Positions 6,652 through 15,608 of a DNA stretch of 57,941 nucleotides are shown here, piece by piece. How positions within the stretch are numbered: position 1 is the first letter of the stretch; each line of letters starts with the position of its first letter. The stretch is from Thiorhodospira sibirica ATCC 700588 (lineage in GTDB: Bacteria > Pseudomonadota > Gammaproteobacteria > Ectothiorhodospirales > Ectothiorhodospiraceae), in NCBI RefSeq assembly GCF_000227725.2, contig NZ_MU255056.1:2511992-2569932 (forward strand). Direction: 5' to 3'. The position numbers and the translations under genes were made by a program. The notes beneath the pieces were generated by a model, which was not told the DNA's origin, made no database searches, and saw only the letters and a list, made by a program, of their open reading frames with translations.

Positions 6652-7932
6652 TTAGCGATGCAGGCGTGGCCCGATGCGGGCGGTTTTTACGCCATTGTGT
6701 TTGATCTGTACGATTTCAATGGGGTAATGGTCAATCAGCACGCTGGTATTGGCATCGGGAATATCTTCCAGGTACTCAAGAATCAGGCCATTGAGCGTTT
6801 TGGGGCCGCTTAGCCGAAAGTGTGAGCCAAGGACGCGGTTTAATTCGCGCAGATGGATGCCGCCATCGACAATGTAGCTACCATCGGCCTGCGGGATGAC
6901 CTCCGGTGAGCGGGCGGCCGGGTCGCTGGTAAATTCGCCGACAATTTCTTCGAGCAAATCCTCCAGGGTGACCAGTCCTTGTATATCGCCGTATTCATCG
7001 ACCACCAGGCCGATGCGGCGGCGTTCACGCTGGAAATTGATCAGCTGGCGGTTTAATGGCGTGCCCTCGGGGATGAAGTAGGGATCTTTGAGCAGCAGGC
7101 GCAATTCGTCGATGCTGAAACGATCCTCATAAATCAGTGCTAACACTTTGCGTAGATGGATAAAACCCAGGACCTGATCCAGATTGCCGACATAGACCGG
7201 CAGGCGGGTGTATTGGCTGTTTACCAGTTCGCTGGCCAGCTCATCTAAATCCTTTTCCAGGTTGAGGCCGATAATCTCGTTGCGCGGCACCATGATGTCT
7301 TCTACCGTGGCTTTTTCCAGGTCAAGAATATTGATCAGCATGCGTTGATGCTTGCGCGGAATCAGGCTGCCGGCCTCGTTGACGGCGCTGCGCAATTCTT
7401 CGCTGGACAGCGCCTGCTGTTGAGCTTCGTTGGCCCGCACGCCGAGCAGGCGCAAGACCGTATTGGATAAGAGGTTTATCGACCAGACCAGCGGGTAGAG
7501 GGGTTTTAATAGCAGCGCATAAACCCGGGCAGCCGGATAGGCCAGCCGTTCGGCATACAGGGCGCCAAAGGTTTTGGGTGCTACCTCGGCAAAGATTAAC
7601 AGACACAGGGTTAACAGCCCGGTCGCCAGTGCGATGCCGATGTCGCCATACAGCCGATAGCCGATGTAGGTGGCTAACTGGGTGATCAGAATGTTGATCA
7701 GGTTATTGCCCAGCAAAATCAGGCCAATCAGCCGGTCTGGCTTGGCCAGCAGACGCTGGGCCTTGAGCGCGCCGCGATGCCCCGTTTGCGCTAAATGGCG
7801 CATACGGTAGCGGTTAAGCGACATGAGCGCGGTTTCTGAGCCGGAAAAAAAGGCCGAGCAAAGAAACAACGCGATCAGAACAGAAAATAAAACCGTGAGA
7901 GAAATGTTTTCCAAGGGCGGAAAAAACCTCAA
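6652..7932 (-). CDS. HlyC/CorC (CNNM/DUF21-CBS) family membrane protein
   Basis: A 426-residue integral membrane protein. The N-terminal DUF21 region (about 1-185) has several hydrophobic helices (LTVLFSVLIALFLCSAFFSGSE, LIGLILLGNNLINILI, IALATGLLTLCLLIFAEVAPK). A CBS pair (about 205-330, VEDIMVPRNEI, LPVYVGNLDQVLGFIHLR, GLVVDEYGDIQGLVTLEDLLEEIVGE) and a CorC/HlyC C-terminal domain (about 345-420, DGSYIVDGGIHLRELNRVLG) follow. Family members are linked to magnesium or cobalt efflux; the bacterial CorB/YtfL-type role is inferred. The first residue is taken as MRFFPPLENISL at 7932. The gene stands between oppositely oriented or unrelated neighbours. Confidence 0.88.
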   Translation of the reverse strand: MRFFPPLENISLTVLFSVLIALFLCSAFFSGSETALMSLNRYRMRHLAQTGHRGALKAQRLLAKPDRLIGLILLGNNLINILITQLATYIGYRLYGDIGIALATGLLTLCLLIFAEVAPKTFGALYAERLAYPAARVYALLLKPLYPLVWSINLLSNTVLRLLGVRANEAQQQALSSEELRSAVNEAGSLIPRKHQRMLINILDLEKATVEDIMVPRNEIIGLNLEKDLDELASELVNSQYTRLPVYVGNLDQVLGFIHLRKVLALIYEDRFSIDELRLLLKDPYFIPEGTPLNRQLINFQRERRRIGLVVDEYGDIQGLVTLEDLLEEIVGEFTSDPAARSPEVIPQADGSYIVDGGIHLRELNRVLGSHFRLSGPKTLNGLILEYLEDIPDANTSVLIDHYPIEIVQIKHNGVKTARIGPRLHR

Positions 7933-8055
7933 ATTTTGGCGGGTGCGTGGGGTGTCGTGCCGCCATGCGGCAACGACGCCAAGGTGTTCAGGCCGCTTTT
8001 CCAGGCGGCCTTAGATGATGCCAAACCGGGCGCGCTGCTCACAGGCAGGGCGTGG

Positions 8056-8739
8056 TTAGTGGCTGATCAAAGCCATGCTATTATAATGCCCCAGTACCCG
8101 TTTGACGTAATTTTGCGTTTCTGTGTAGGGCGGGATGCCGCCGTGGCGTTGCACGGCACCGGGGCCGGCGTTGTAGGCGGCCAGCGCCAGGCGGGTGTCG
8201 TGATTGAAGCGTTCCAGCATCCGTGCCAGATAGGTAATGCCGCCGCGAATATTCTGGCGGGCGTTGAAGGCATCATCCACCCCGACTTCGCGGGCCGTGC
8301 CGGGCATCAGTTGCATCAGCCCCTGAGCGCCCACGCGCGAGACGGCGAGACGATCAAAGCAGGATTCGACCATGATGACGGCGTGGACCAGGTTGGGATC
8401 AACCCGATAGTGTGCCGCGTAATGGCGGATGATCTCTTGATAGGGTGCAGCGCGATCACTCATGACGCGGCTGTTGACGCCCTGACAGGATGCCGTGGCG
8501 GTGGGGCGGCCATGGGTGCCGATGAAGGTGTAGCCGGCGCCCATGTCGCGCCGGTCAGTAAACCAGCGGGTGCCGTCTTTGTCACGATGGATGTAGATCT
8601 CGGCATGGACCAGCAGCGGTGCGCTGAGCAGGCTCAGCCCGGCCAGCCAAAGTGCCAGAGTGTAGGCGCTGCGGGGCGCGAGGCGAGGGCGGTGGCGACA
8701 CCCGCCCAGCGGGATCATCCTCTTGAATAATGCATACAT
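8056..8739 (-). CDS. Lytic transglycosylase (SLT domain)
   Basis: A 227-residue periplasmic or outer-membrane-associated protein from the ATG at 8739 (MYALFKRMIPLGG). An upstream in-frame ATG at 8937 is rejected because that part overlaps birA on the other strand. A basic N-terminus and hydrophobic segment (LALWLAGLSLLSAPLLVHA) form a signal peptide. A short DUF4124-like stretch (IYIHRDKDGTRWFTD) precedes the SLT domain, which has the catalytic glutamate in AVIMVESCF, GLMQLMPGTA, and NIRGGITYLARML ... ALAAYNAGPGAV. It would cleave the glycan strands of peptidoglycan. It is divergent from birA with a short shared promoter gap of about 40 bases. Confidence 0.88.
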   Translation of the reverse strand: MYALFKRMIPLGGCRHRPRLAPRSAYTLALWLAGLSLLSAPLLVHAEIYIHRDKDGTRWFTDRRDMGAGYTFIGTHGRPTATASCQGVNSRVMSDRAAPYQEIIRHYAAHYRVDPNLVHAVIMVESCFDRLAVSRVGAQGLMQLMPGTAREVGVDDAFNARQNIRGGITYLARMLERFNHDTRLALAAYNAGPGAVQRHGGIPPYTETQNYVKRVLGHYNSMALISH

Positions 8740-8779
8740 GGCGGCTGCGTATTCCCATCTAATTAAAATGTCGGAATGA

Positions 8780-9622
8780 TTGACCGTGCGCGACGATACG
8801 ATGTTATCCGCTGAGCGGGTATTTGCGGCCCTGCCTGAGCGCTTGCAGCACAGTTTGCCCAAGCCGCTGGTGTTGGCCTCGGTAGATTCTACCCATGCCA
8901 TGCTGTTAGGCCAAGCGCGTAGTAAAAAGCACATCACATGCCAAATCTGTCTGGCGGAGTATCAAACGGCGGGGCGCGGTAGGCGCGGTTCTTGCTGGGT
9001 GATGCCTGCAGGCAGCGGTATTGCCTTATCCTTGCTCTGGCCAGTGGATGCATCAAGTGCGCTGGCACCCACACTGAGTCTGGCCTTTGGGGTGGTGATC
9101 GCCGAGGCGCTGGAACGGCTGGCGCCATCGCCAACGGCGCATATCGGTTTGAAATGGCCCAATGATCTGCTGGTCGAGGGTCAAAAACTCGGCGGTCTGA
9201 TTTCTGAGGCGGTGTTTTGTGGGGGACAGCCCAGGGCCTTGGTGGTGAGCGTGGGACTGAATGTGTGTTTGCCCGCTGATGCACCGATTGATCAGGCCTG
9301 GACAGATCTGGTGCGCACCGGCCTGCAGCCGCCCAAGCCTTCGCGCTCGGTGATTGCGGCGGTGCTGATCACCGCTCTGGTGGATGTTCTTGACACCTAT
9401 CCGGCTCACGGGTTTGCCGCCTATGCCCCGCGTTGGCAGGCGCGTGATGTGAGTCATGGGCGCGCGGTCAGCTTTATCCAGGCCGGTCAGACTATGCAGG
9501 GGATTGCCCAGGGGCTTGATCTTGAAGGTAATCTGCGGGTGCTGTGTCAGGGACAGACCTATACCCTACGTTCGGCGGAATGCAGTTTACGCATAGCCAC
9601 TGACACACCCTCCCGGCGCTGA
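8780..9622 (+). CDS. birA: Biotin--[acetyl-CoA-carboxylase] ligase
   Basis: About 280 residues. It attaches biotin to the carboxyl carrier protein of acetyl-CoA carboxylase through biotinyl-AMP. The ligase core shows TAGRGRRGSCW (biotinyl-AMP loop), LKWPNDLLV and KLGGLISE, then a C-terminal SH3-like domain. The N-terminal winged helix of E. coli BirA is absent, so it is a monofunctional ligase rather than a repressor. The start is uncertain: TTG 8780, GTG 8786 or ATG 8801; none has a strong ribosome site and the conserved core begins after all three. accD, a component of the enzyme that receives biotin, is far away at 54.9 kb. Confidence 0.88.
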   Translation: MTVRDDTMLSAERVFAALPERLQHSLPKPLVLASVDSTHAMLLGQARSKKHITCQICLAEYQTAGRGRRGSCWVMPAGSGIALSLLWPVDASSALAPTLSLAFGVVIAEALERLAPSPTAHIGLKWPNDLLVEGQKLGGLISEAVFCGGQPRALVVSVGLNVCLPADAPIDQAWTDLVRTGLQPPKPSRSVIAAVLITALVDVLDTYPAHGFAAYAPRWQARDVSHGRAVSFIQAGQTMQGIAQGLDLEGNLRVLCQGQTYTLRSAECSLRIATDTPSRR

Positions 9623-9851
9623 GCACGGTGTACTTGCCAGCGGGGCTGTGGCTGTCGATACTGTGCGCTATTGATGCGAGGGGGGTGCCGTTTTCCCACG
9701 CTGGCTGTGTGACCATCATTGAACCCGATCCATTAACCCTAAAGATAGCCAAGCTGATCATAAAGAAGGAGATGGGGCTGAGGGCGGTGCCTTGGCATCG
9801 CGTGCTATCCCTCCCTAGCCTTTCGCGGTTAGGCCGTCCCGCGCAAAATCC

Positions 9852-10559
9852 ATGAAATCACGTTATGCTCATGATGCAATGTCCGCCGATGATCAAGATA
9901 GTGTCTATCAAAGCATCAGCCGCCGCATTGATGGCTTTTTGTACCGTTGCCGCAGCGACACCAGTTTCAGCATGGTGGTGATGAGTGGCGCGGTTAAGGA
10001 GATCACCGGTTACAGCGAAAAGGATTTTCTGGAAGGGCGACGGGTCAGCTACGCCAATCTGATTCATCCAGACGACGCCACCGTGGTCAATGATGCCATC
10101 AAGAAAGCCAACGCCAAAAAAACCAACTGGCGGGTCGATTACCGTCTGCAAAAACCCGGCGGTAAACACTGCTGGGTCACGGAAAGCGGGGGGGCGATTT
10201 TTGATGAACATGGCGAGCCGCTATTTCTTGAAGGTCTGGTCATCAATATCAGTGACCGCAAGGATCTGGAGGCTGAGCGGCGGCGGCGGCTTGATGAGGT
10301 TGGCCAGACCAGCAGCTCGATTATCAGCGAGACGCAAAAGATTTTGCAGATCCTGCGCACCCTCAAGATGCTCAGCCTGAATGCCAGCATTGAGGCAGCC
10401 CGTGCCGGTGAAGCAGGGCGCGGTTTTGCCGTGGTGGCGGATAAGGTCAAGGAGTTGGCGGATGAAACCGGCGAATCGGCAGAAACCATCACCGCCTTGA
10501 TGAGTGAGCTCAAGCGGCTGGTCATGGCCGAGTCCATGGCCGAATCGGAGCATCACTAA
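9852..10559 (+). CDS. PAS-domain protein with a short chemoreceptor hairpin tip
   Basis: A 235-residue soluble protein. A PAS/PAC fold covers about residues 20-145 ([61 protein letters not shown]). It runs into a short helical hairpin (about 150-225) holding the highly conserved receptor tip [29 protein letters not shown], the part of methyl-accepting proteins that contacts CheA and CheW. There is no membrane segment or HAMP domain, and the adaptation helices are almost absent. It could be a cytoplasmic redox or ligand sensor feeding the chemotaxis core, or an adaptor. It ends six bases before parE and may share its transcript. Confidence 0.82.
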   Translation: MKSRYAHDAMSADDQDSVYQSISRRIDGFLYRCRSDTSFSMVVMSGAVKEITGYSEKDFLEGRRVSYANLIHPDDATVVNDAIKKANAKKTNWRVDYRLQKPGGKHCWVTESGGAIFDEHGEPLFLEGLVINISDRKDLEAERRRRLDEVGQTSSSIISETQKILQILRTLKMLSLNASIEAARAGEAGRGFAVVADKVKELADETGESAETITALMSELKRLVMAESMAESEHH

Positions 10560-10565
10560 ACACGT

Positions 10566-12455
10566 ATGTCTAGTTATACCGCCTCGGATATCGAGGTTTT
10601 ATCCGGACTGGACCCGGTGCGCAAGCGTCCGGGGATGTATACCGACACCACGCGCCCCAATCATCTGGCCCAGGAGGTGATCGACAACGCGGTGGATGAG
10701 GCCATTGCCGGTTTTGCCAAACGCATTGCGGTGGTGTTGTATGCCGATGGCGCCTTGTCAGTCACCGATGATGGCCGGGGGATGCCGGTGGATCTGCATC
10801 CCCAGGAAAAGCGTCCGGGGGTTGAGGTGATTCTGACCACCTTGCATGCGGGCGGCAAGTTTTCCCATAAAAATTACCGTTTCTCCGGAGGGCTGCATGG
10901 GGTGGGGGTGTCGGTGGTCAATGCGCTGTCTTCGCGCCTGGAGGTGAATATTCGCCGCGAGGGCAAAGAGTATGCGATGCACTTTGTGGATGGCTACCCG
11001 GCCAGCAAGCTTTTGCAGATTGGTACAGTGGGGCAGCGTAACACCGGCACCCGGGTGCATTTTTGGCCGAATCCGCACTACTTTGACAGTGTGAAATTTT
11101 CCGTTTCCCGACTCACCCATATTTTACGCGCCAAGGCGGTACTGTGTCCGGGCCTGCACATCACCTTTTATGACCAGGCCCAGGATGCCTTTCAGGAATG
11201 GCATTATCAGGCTGGGCTGAAGGAGTATCTGCAGGGGCTGTTGCACGGTTTTGAGTATTTGCCGGATGAGCCGCTGCTTGGGGCGCTCAGCGGCGAGACT
11301 CAGGCCGCCGAGTGGGCCGTGGCCTGGCTAACGGAGGGCAGCGCCGAAACGCTCAGTGAAAGCTATGTGAACCTGATTCCCACCGTGTCGGGCGGTACGC
11401 ATGTCAATGGCTTGCGCACGGGCCTGACCGAGGCCCTGCGTGAGTTCTGCCAATATCGCAATCTCTTGCCCAAAAACCTTAAAATCAGCGCCGATGATGT
11501 CTGGGAGGACGTGGCCTATATCCTGTCTTGTAAATTGCAGGAACCGCAGTTTTCCGGCCAGACCAAGGAGCGGCTGTCCTCACGCGAGGCCGCCGCGTTT
11601 ATCGCCGGGGGCGTAAAAGACAGCCTGAGCCTGTGGCTCAATCAGCATCCCAATACCGGCGAGCGCATTGCCGAGCGGGTGATTGCCCGGGCGCATAGCC
11701 GTGCCCGTCTGGGGCGCAAGGTGGCACGCAAACGCCTCACCCAGGGGCCGATGTTGCCGGGCAAGCTGGCCGATTGTGCCAGTCAGGATTTAAACCGCAC
11801 CGAGCTGTTTTTGGTGGAAGGTGATTCTGCCGGGGGATCGGCCAAACAGGCGCGTGATCGTGATTTTCAGGCCATTTTGCCATTACGTGGTAAGATTCTT
11901 AATACGTGGGAGGTCGCGGTCGATCAGTTATTGGCTTCGCGCGAGGTGCATGATATTGCCCTGGCCATCGGCGCAGAGCCCGGCAGTGAGGATCTGCGCG
12001 GTCTGCGCTACGGCAAGATCTGCATCCTTGCCGATGCCGATTCCGACGGGGCACACATTGCTACCCTGCTGTGCGGGCTGTTTGTGCGTCATTTTCCCGC
12101 GCTGGTGCAGCAGGGGCATGTGTATGTGGCGATGCCACCACTGTTTCGCATTGATGTGGGTAAAGAGATTTTTTATGCCCTGGATGAGGCAGAAAAACAG
12201 GGGATTCTGGCACGCATTGAGGCGGAAGCTAAACGCGCTAAAATCAGCGTGACCCGTTTCAAGGGACTGGGCGAGATGAACCCCTTGCAGCTGCGGGAAA
12301 CCACCATGGACCCGGATACGCGCCGCTTGGTGCAGCTAGGTCTGGAGGATGTCGCGCAGACCCTGGATACTCTGGATCGGCTGCTGGCAAAAAAACGTGC
12401 CGCCGATCGTCGGCGCTGGTTAGAAGATGCCGGCAATCTGGCCGATCCTTCTTAG
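10566..12455 (+). CDS. parE: DNA topoisomerase IV subunit B
   Basis: A 629-residue type IIA topoisomerase ATPase subunit. The GHKL ATP site is seen in EVIDNAVDEAIAG, VTDDGRGMPVD and FSGGLHGVGVSVVNALS. The transducer domain follows, then the TOPRIM region with ELFLVEGDSAGGSAKQARDR and ILADADSDGAHI, and the C-terminal FKGLGEMNPLQL. ParE rather than GyrB is supported by the length (GyrB is about 800 residues) and by FSGGLHGVGVS without the GyrB insert. It decatenates daughter chromosomes together with ParC, which is not in the window. Start ATG 10566. Confidence 0.95.
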   Translation: MSSYTASDIEVLSGLDPVRKRPGMYTDTTRPNHLAQEVIDNAVDEAIAGFAKRIAVVLYADGALSVTDDGRGMPVDLHPQEKRPGVEVILTTLHAGGKFSHKNYRFSGGLHGVGVSVVNALSSRLEVNIRREGKEYAMHFVDGYPASKLLQIGTVGQRNTGTRVHFWPNPHYFDSVKFSVSRLTHILRAKAVLCPGLHITFYDQAQDAFQEWHYQAGLKEYLQGLLHGFEYLPDEPLLGALSGETQAAEWAVAWLTEGSAETLSESYVNLIPTVSGGTHVNGLRTGLTEALREFCQYRNLLPKNLKISADDVWEDVAYILSCKLQEPQFSGQTKERLSSREAAAFIAGGVKDSLSLWLNQHPNTGERIAERVIARAHSRARLGRKVARKRLTQGPMLPGKLADCASQDLNRTELFLVEGDSAGGSAKQARDRDFQAILPLRGKILNTWEVAVDQLLASREVHDIALAIGAEPGSEDLRGLRYGKICILADADSDGAHIATLLCGLFVRHFPALVQQGHVYVAMPPLFRIDVGKEIFYALDEAEKQGILARIEAEAKRAKISVTRFKGLGEMNPLQLRETTMDPDTRRLVQLGLEDVAQTLDTLDRLLAKKRAADRRRWLEDAGNLADPS

Positions 12456-12507
12456 AAAGAACGGTTATTATGGCTTTTCAATACGGCACACGGTTGAGCA
12501 GGAACTG

Positions 12508-13476
12508 ATGACAGATGAATTAGTCAAGGCCGAAGGGCTTTATCGTTATTACGGGCCGCATTGTGCGGTGGCCAACCTGGATTTATCCTTGCATCGCGGC
12601 GAGGTTTTGGGCTTGCTCGGGCCAAATGGGGCCGGCAAATCCTCAACCCTGCAGATGCTTACCGGAAATCTGGCCCCCAGTGCCGGACGCATCCGCATCA
12701 ATGGTGAGGATTTGCTCGATGAGCCGCGCAAAGCCAAACGGCATATTGGTTATTTACCCGAGCAGCCGCCCTTATATCGTGATCTGACGGTGCGCGAGTA
12801 CCTGCGCTATTGTGCGCGCTTACATGCCGTGCCGGGGCGGGAGGTGCAATCTGCGGTGGATCAAGCCTGTGCGCGCTGTGGCCTGAAAACGGTCAGCCGC
12901 CGCTTGATCGGTCATCTCTCCAAGGGGTATCAGCAGCGCGTGGGCATTGCCCAGGCAATTATCCATCGCCCGGCAGTGATTGTGCTTGATGAGCCGACGG
13001 TGGGGCTTGATCCCCTGCAGATTCAGGAAATTCGCCGCCTGATCCAGGAACTGGCCAGTGAACATGGGGTGATTTTATCGACCCATATTCTGCCCGAGGT
13101 GCAAAGCGTGTGTTCACGGGTGCAAATCGTCCACCACGGACGCACAGTGTTCTCGGCCCTATTGAGTGAGCTGGATCGAAATGCCTCCGGCGCGGTGTTA
13201 GCCCGCTTTGCCAATCCACCCGCCGTGGAGGTCTTGCAGCAGCTTGAGGGGGTGCGCGAGGTCGAGGTGCTGGCTGATGGACATATCCGCCTGGTGCCCC
13301 ACGCCAAGATGGCACTGGCGGAAGGCATTGCCGAACAGGCGGTGGCTCACGGCTGGCGCTTGCAGGAATTACTCACCGAGCAGGCCAATCTGGAGCGTAT
13401 CTTCACTGATGTGGTGTATCACGAACGCAATGCCGCCACTGCCCCAGAGGCCACCCAGGAGAAGGCTTTATCATGA
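12508..13476 (+). CDS. ABC transporter ATP-binding protein, Gld-type exporter module
   Basis: About 322 residues from the ATG at 12508 (AGGA upstream); a longer frame from 12427 overlaps parE and is not favoured. Walker A GPNGAGKSS, Q-loop region YLPEQPPLYRDLTV, signature LSKGYQQRVGIAQAI, Walker B VIVLDEPTVGLDP and the switch histidine in STHILPEV are all present. A C-terminal extension of about 100 residues follows the ATPase domain. The next three genes (permease, GldG-like, DUF4340) overlap or abut it and form one transcription unit. Related modules are called GldA/F/G in gliding Bacteroidetes but are common in non-gliding proteobacteria; the substrate is unknown. Confidence 0.9.
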   Translation: MTDELVKAEGLYRYYGPHCAVANLDLSLHRGEVLGLLGPNGAGKSSTLQMLTGNLAPSAGRIRINGEDLLDEPRKAKRHIGYLPEQPPLYRDLTVREYLRYCARLHAVPGREVQSAVDQACARCGLKTVSRRLIGHLSKGYQQRVGIAQAIIHRPAVIVLDEPTVGLDPLQIQEIRRLIQELASEHGVILSTHILPEVQSVCSRVQIVHHGRTVFSALLSELDRNASGAVLARFANPPAVEVLQQLEGVREVEVLADGHIRLVPHAKMALAEGIAEQAVAHGWRLQELLTEQANLERIFTDVVYHERNAATAPEATQEKALS

Positions 13477-14228
13477 TATTTGTCATTGCCGCCAATGAAC
13501 TTCGCCGCATGTTCTACAGCCCTTTGGCCTGGTTTATTCTGGCCATGCTGTTATTGATCGAGGGGCTGTTGTTTTTGGTCTTTATCGAGACCTTCTTGAC
13601 TCAGGTGCAGCCGCGTTTTGCCGGCATTGATGGCGCACCGGGCGTGACCGATTCGGTGATTTCGCCGCTGTTTTTGTGGGCAGGGGTGTTGATGCTGGGA
13701 GTGATGCCGCTGTTGACCATGCGCCTGTTCAGCGAGGAACGGGCGCGTCAAACCTTGGTATTATTGCGCTCCGCTCCGCTATCGACCACGCAGATGGTGC
13801 TGGGGAAATTTTTTGGCTTGCTGGGGTTTATTCTGGCGATGCTGGCCTTGATCTTACTGATGCCGCTGGCCTTGGCGCCCTTTACCAGCCTGGATTGGGG
13901 TAAGCTTTTAAGCGGTGCGCTGGGATTGTTTTTGCTCAGCGCCTCCTTTGGCGCCGCCGGGCTTTATCTGTCCACCCTGACCGCACAGCCCACCATTGCC
14001 GCTGTCAGCAGCTTTGGCTTGCTGCTGTTTTTGGTGGTGTTATATCTTTCCGGTAGCTCGCCGGGCACGGCCTCGGAACTGTTCGTCTATTTATCGCATT
14101 TCGGGCATTTCATCGCCTTTTTGGAAGGGCTGTTTGATACCCGCCATTTAAGCTATTACCTATTATTCATCGCCGCGTTTCTGATTCTGGCCGTGCGTCG
14201 CTTAGATAACGAAACCCTCAACCGTTAA
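13473..14228 (+). CDS. ABC transporter permease, GldF-like
   Basis: A 251-residue membrane protein with about six hydrophobic helices (PLAWFILAMLLLIEGLLFLVFI, FGLLGFILAMLALILLMPLALAPF, ALGLFLLSASFGAAGLYLSTL, LLLFLVVLYLSG, LLFIAAFLILAV). It has the ABC-2 permease layout. Its ATG overlaps the stop of the ATPase gene by four bases (ATGA), which indicates translational coupling. It is expected to form the membrane channel with the preceding ATPase. Confidence 0.88.
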   Translation: MIFVIAANELRRMFYSPLAWFILAMLLLIEGLLFLVFIETFLTQVQPRFAGIDGAPGVTDSVISPLFLWAGVLMLGVMPLLTMRLFSEERARQTLVLLRSAPLSTTQMVLGKFFGLLGFILAMLALILLMPLALAPFTSLDWGKLLSGALGLFLLSASFGAAGLYLSTLTAQPTIAAVSSFGLLLFLVVLYLSGSSPGTASELFVYLSHFGHFIAFLEGLFDTRHLSYYLLFIAAFLILAVRRLDNETLNR

Positions 14229-14249
14229 ATCAGCCAAGCCTTTAAACTC

Positions 14250-15608
14250 ATGCAGATCAGTTCTCGTTCACGCTGGCAGATACGCTTGCAAAATGCCCTG
14301 TTTGTGGTGTTGTTTCTGGGTGTCATTGGCCTGCTGGCCTGGCTCAGTCAGCAGCATTACCGCGAAATCGACTTAAGCGCCGGGGCGCGCAATTCACTCA
14401 CCGAGCAAAGCCGTCAATTATTGCAGGCGCTCGAAGGCCCTGTGCAGTTTACCGCCTTTGTGCAGGATGACCCCGGTCTGCACCAGGCGATCACTAAGCG
14501 CATTGGCATGTATCAGCGCGTCAAGCCCGATATTAGCCTGCATCTGGTCAACCCGGATTTAAACCCCGATGCGGCGCTGGCTGCCGGGATTACCCGCCAG
14601 GGGCAAATGCTGATTACCTGGGCTGAGCGGCAACAGCGCGTCGAAAGCCTCGCCGAACAGGAAATCGGTCAGGCGCTGCAACGCCTGCTGCGGGCAGAAG
14701 ACCGCTGGCTGGTTTTTGTTGAGGGCTTTGGAGAGCGCTCCCTGCAGGATTCTGGGAGTCGGGGACTGAGCCAGCTACAGGGCCTGCTGGAACGCAGCGG
14801 GTTTATGGTCAGCGGCCAGAACCTGATTCGCAACCCCACGCTGCCCGAGCTGGCCAGTGCTCTGGTGCTGGCCGGTCCAGTCAACGCGATGCCAGAAGGG
14901 GTTCAGCGTGCGCTGCGTGATGAGCTGGCGCGGGGGCGCTCGCTGCTGTGGCTGGCAGAACCCAACACCCAAACCGGTCTGGATGATTTAGCCGCCGATC
15001 TGGGCATTGCCTTTATCGACGGGGTGGTGGTGGATGCTAATCTGGAATTGCGCGCCCTGATGGGGATTGATCATCCGGCGGTGATTCCGGTGGTGGACTA
15101 TGGCGGGCATCCATTGACCCGTGAACTCAATGTCCACACCCTGTTCCCCGTAGCTGTGGCCATTGATCTGGATCTGGAAAGTGCCTGGGATGCGCGTCCC
15201 TTTTTGATCACGCTGCCGCGTACCTGGGCAGAAACCGGCCCGCTGGAAGGCGAGCTGACCTTGGATGAAACGGCTGGTGATCGGCCCGGCCCGCTGGTGT
15301 TGGGATTGAGCCTGAGCCGTGAGCATCCCGAAGCGGGAGAGCAGCGGGTGGTGGTGATCGGCGACAGCGATTTTATCGGCAATCACTACCTGGGCTATGG
15401 CGGCAATCTGGATCTGGCCATGAATGTCTTTAACTGGTTGACCCAGGATGACACCCTGCTGTCCATCAATCCACGCAGTGCACCGGACACCCGTCTGGAC
15501 ATCGGCGAACGCACGCTGATTGCCCTCGGGGTCATTTTCTTAATCATGTTGCCACTCACCCTTCTGGCGATAGGCATCGCTATCTGGATTGCGAGGCGCC
15601 GTTCATGA
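14250..15608 (+). CDS. GldG-like ABC auxiliary protein
   Basis: A 452-residue protein with an N-terminal membrane helix (LFVVLFLGVIGLLAWLS), a large periplasmic domain, and a C-terminal helix (ERTLIALGVIFLIMLPLTLLAIGIAIWIARRRS). The periplasmic part carries DLSAGARNSLTEQSRQLL near its start and GDSDFIGNHYLGYGGNLDLAMNVFNWL near its end, both typical of the GldG/DUF4350 type of ABC-associated protein. It lies 21 bases after the permease and overlaps the next gene by four bases. Confidence 0.85.
   Translation: MQISSRSRWQIRLQNALFVVLFLGVIGLLAWLSQQHYREIDLSAGARNSLTEQSRQLLQALEGPVQFTAFVQDDPGLHQAITKRIGMYQRVKPDISLHLVNPDLNPDAALAAGITRQGQMLITWAERQQRVESLAEQEIGQALQRLLRAEDRWLVFVEGFGERSLQDSGSRGLSQLQGLLERSGFMVSGQNLIRNPTLPELASALVLAGPVNAMPEGVQRALRDELARGRSLLWLAEPNTQTGLDDLAADLGIAFIDGVVVDANLELRALMGIDHPAVIPVVDYGGHPLTRELNVHTLFPVAVAIDLDLESAWDARPFLITLPRTWAETGPLEGELTLDETAGDRPGPLVLGLSLSREHPEAGEQRVVVIGDSDFIGNHYLGYGGNLDLAMNVFNWLTQDDTLLSINPRSAPDTRLDIGERTLIALGVIFLIMLPLTLLAIGIAIWIARRRS

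Noticed and set aside
7936-8730. A 264-codon plus-strand frame
   Set aside because: It lies opposite the lytic transglycosylase gene, whose motifs are clear.
9492-9855. Frames on both strands between birA and the PAS gene
   Set aside because: They overlap each other and the birA 3' end, have no recognised domain, and cover a dispersed element; no gene is called.
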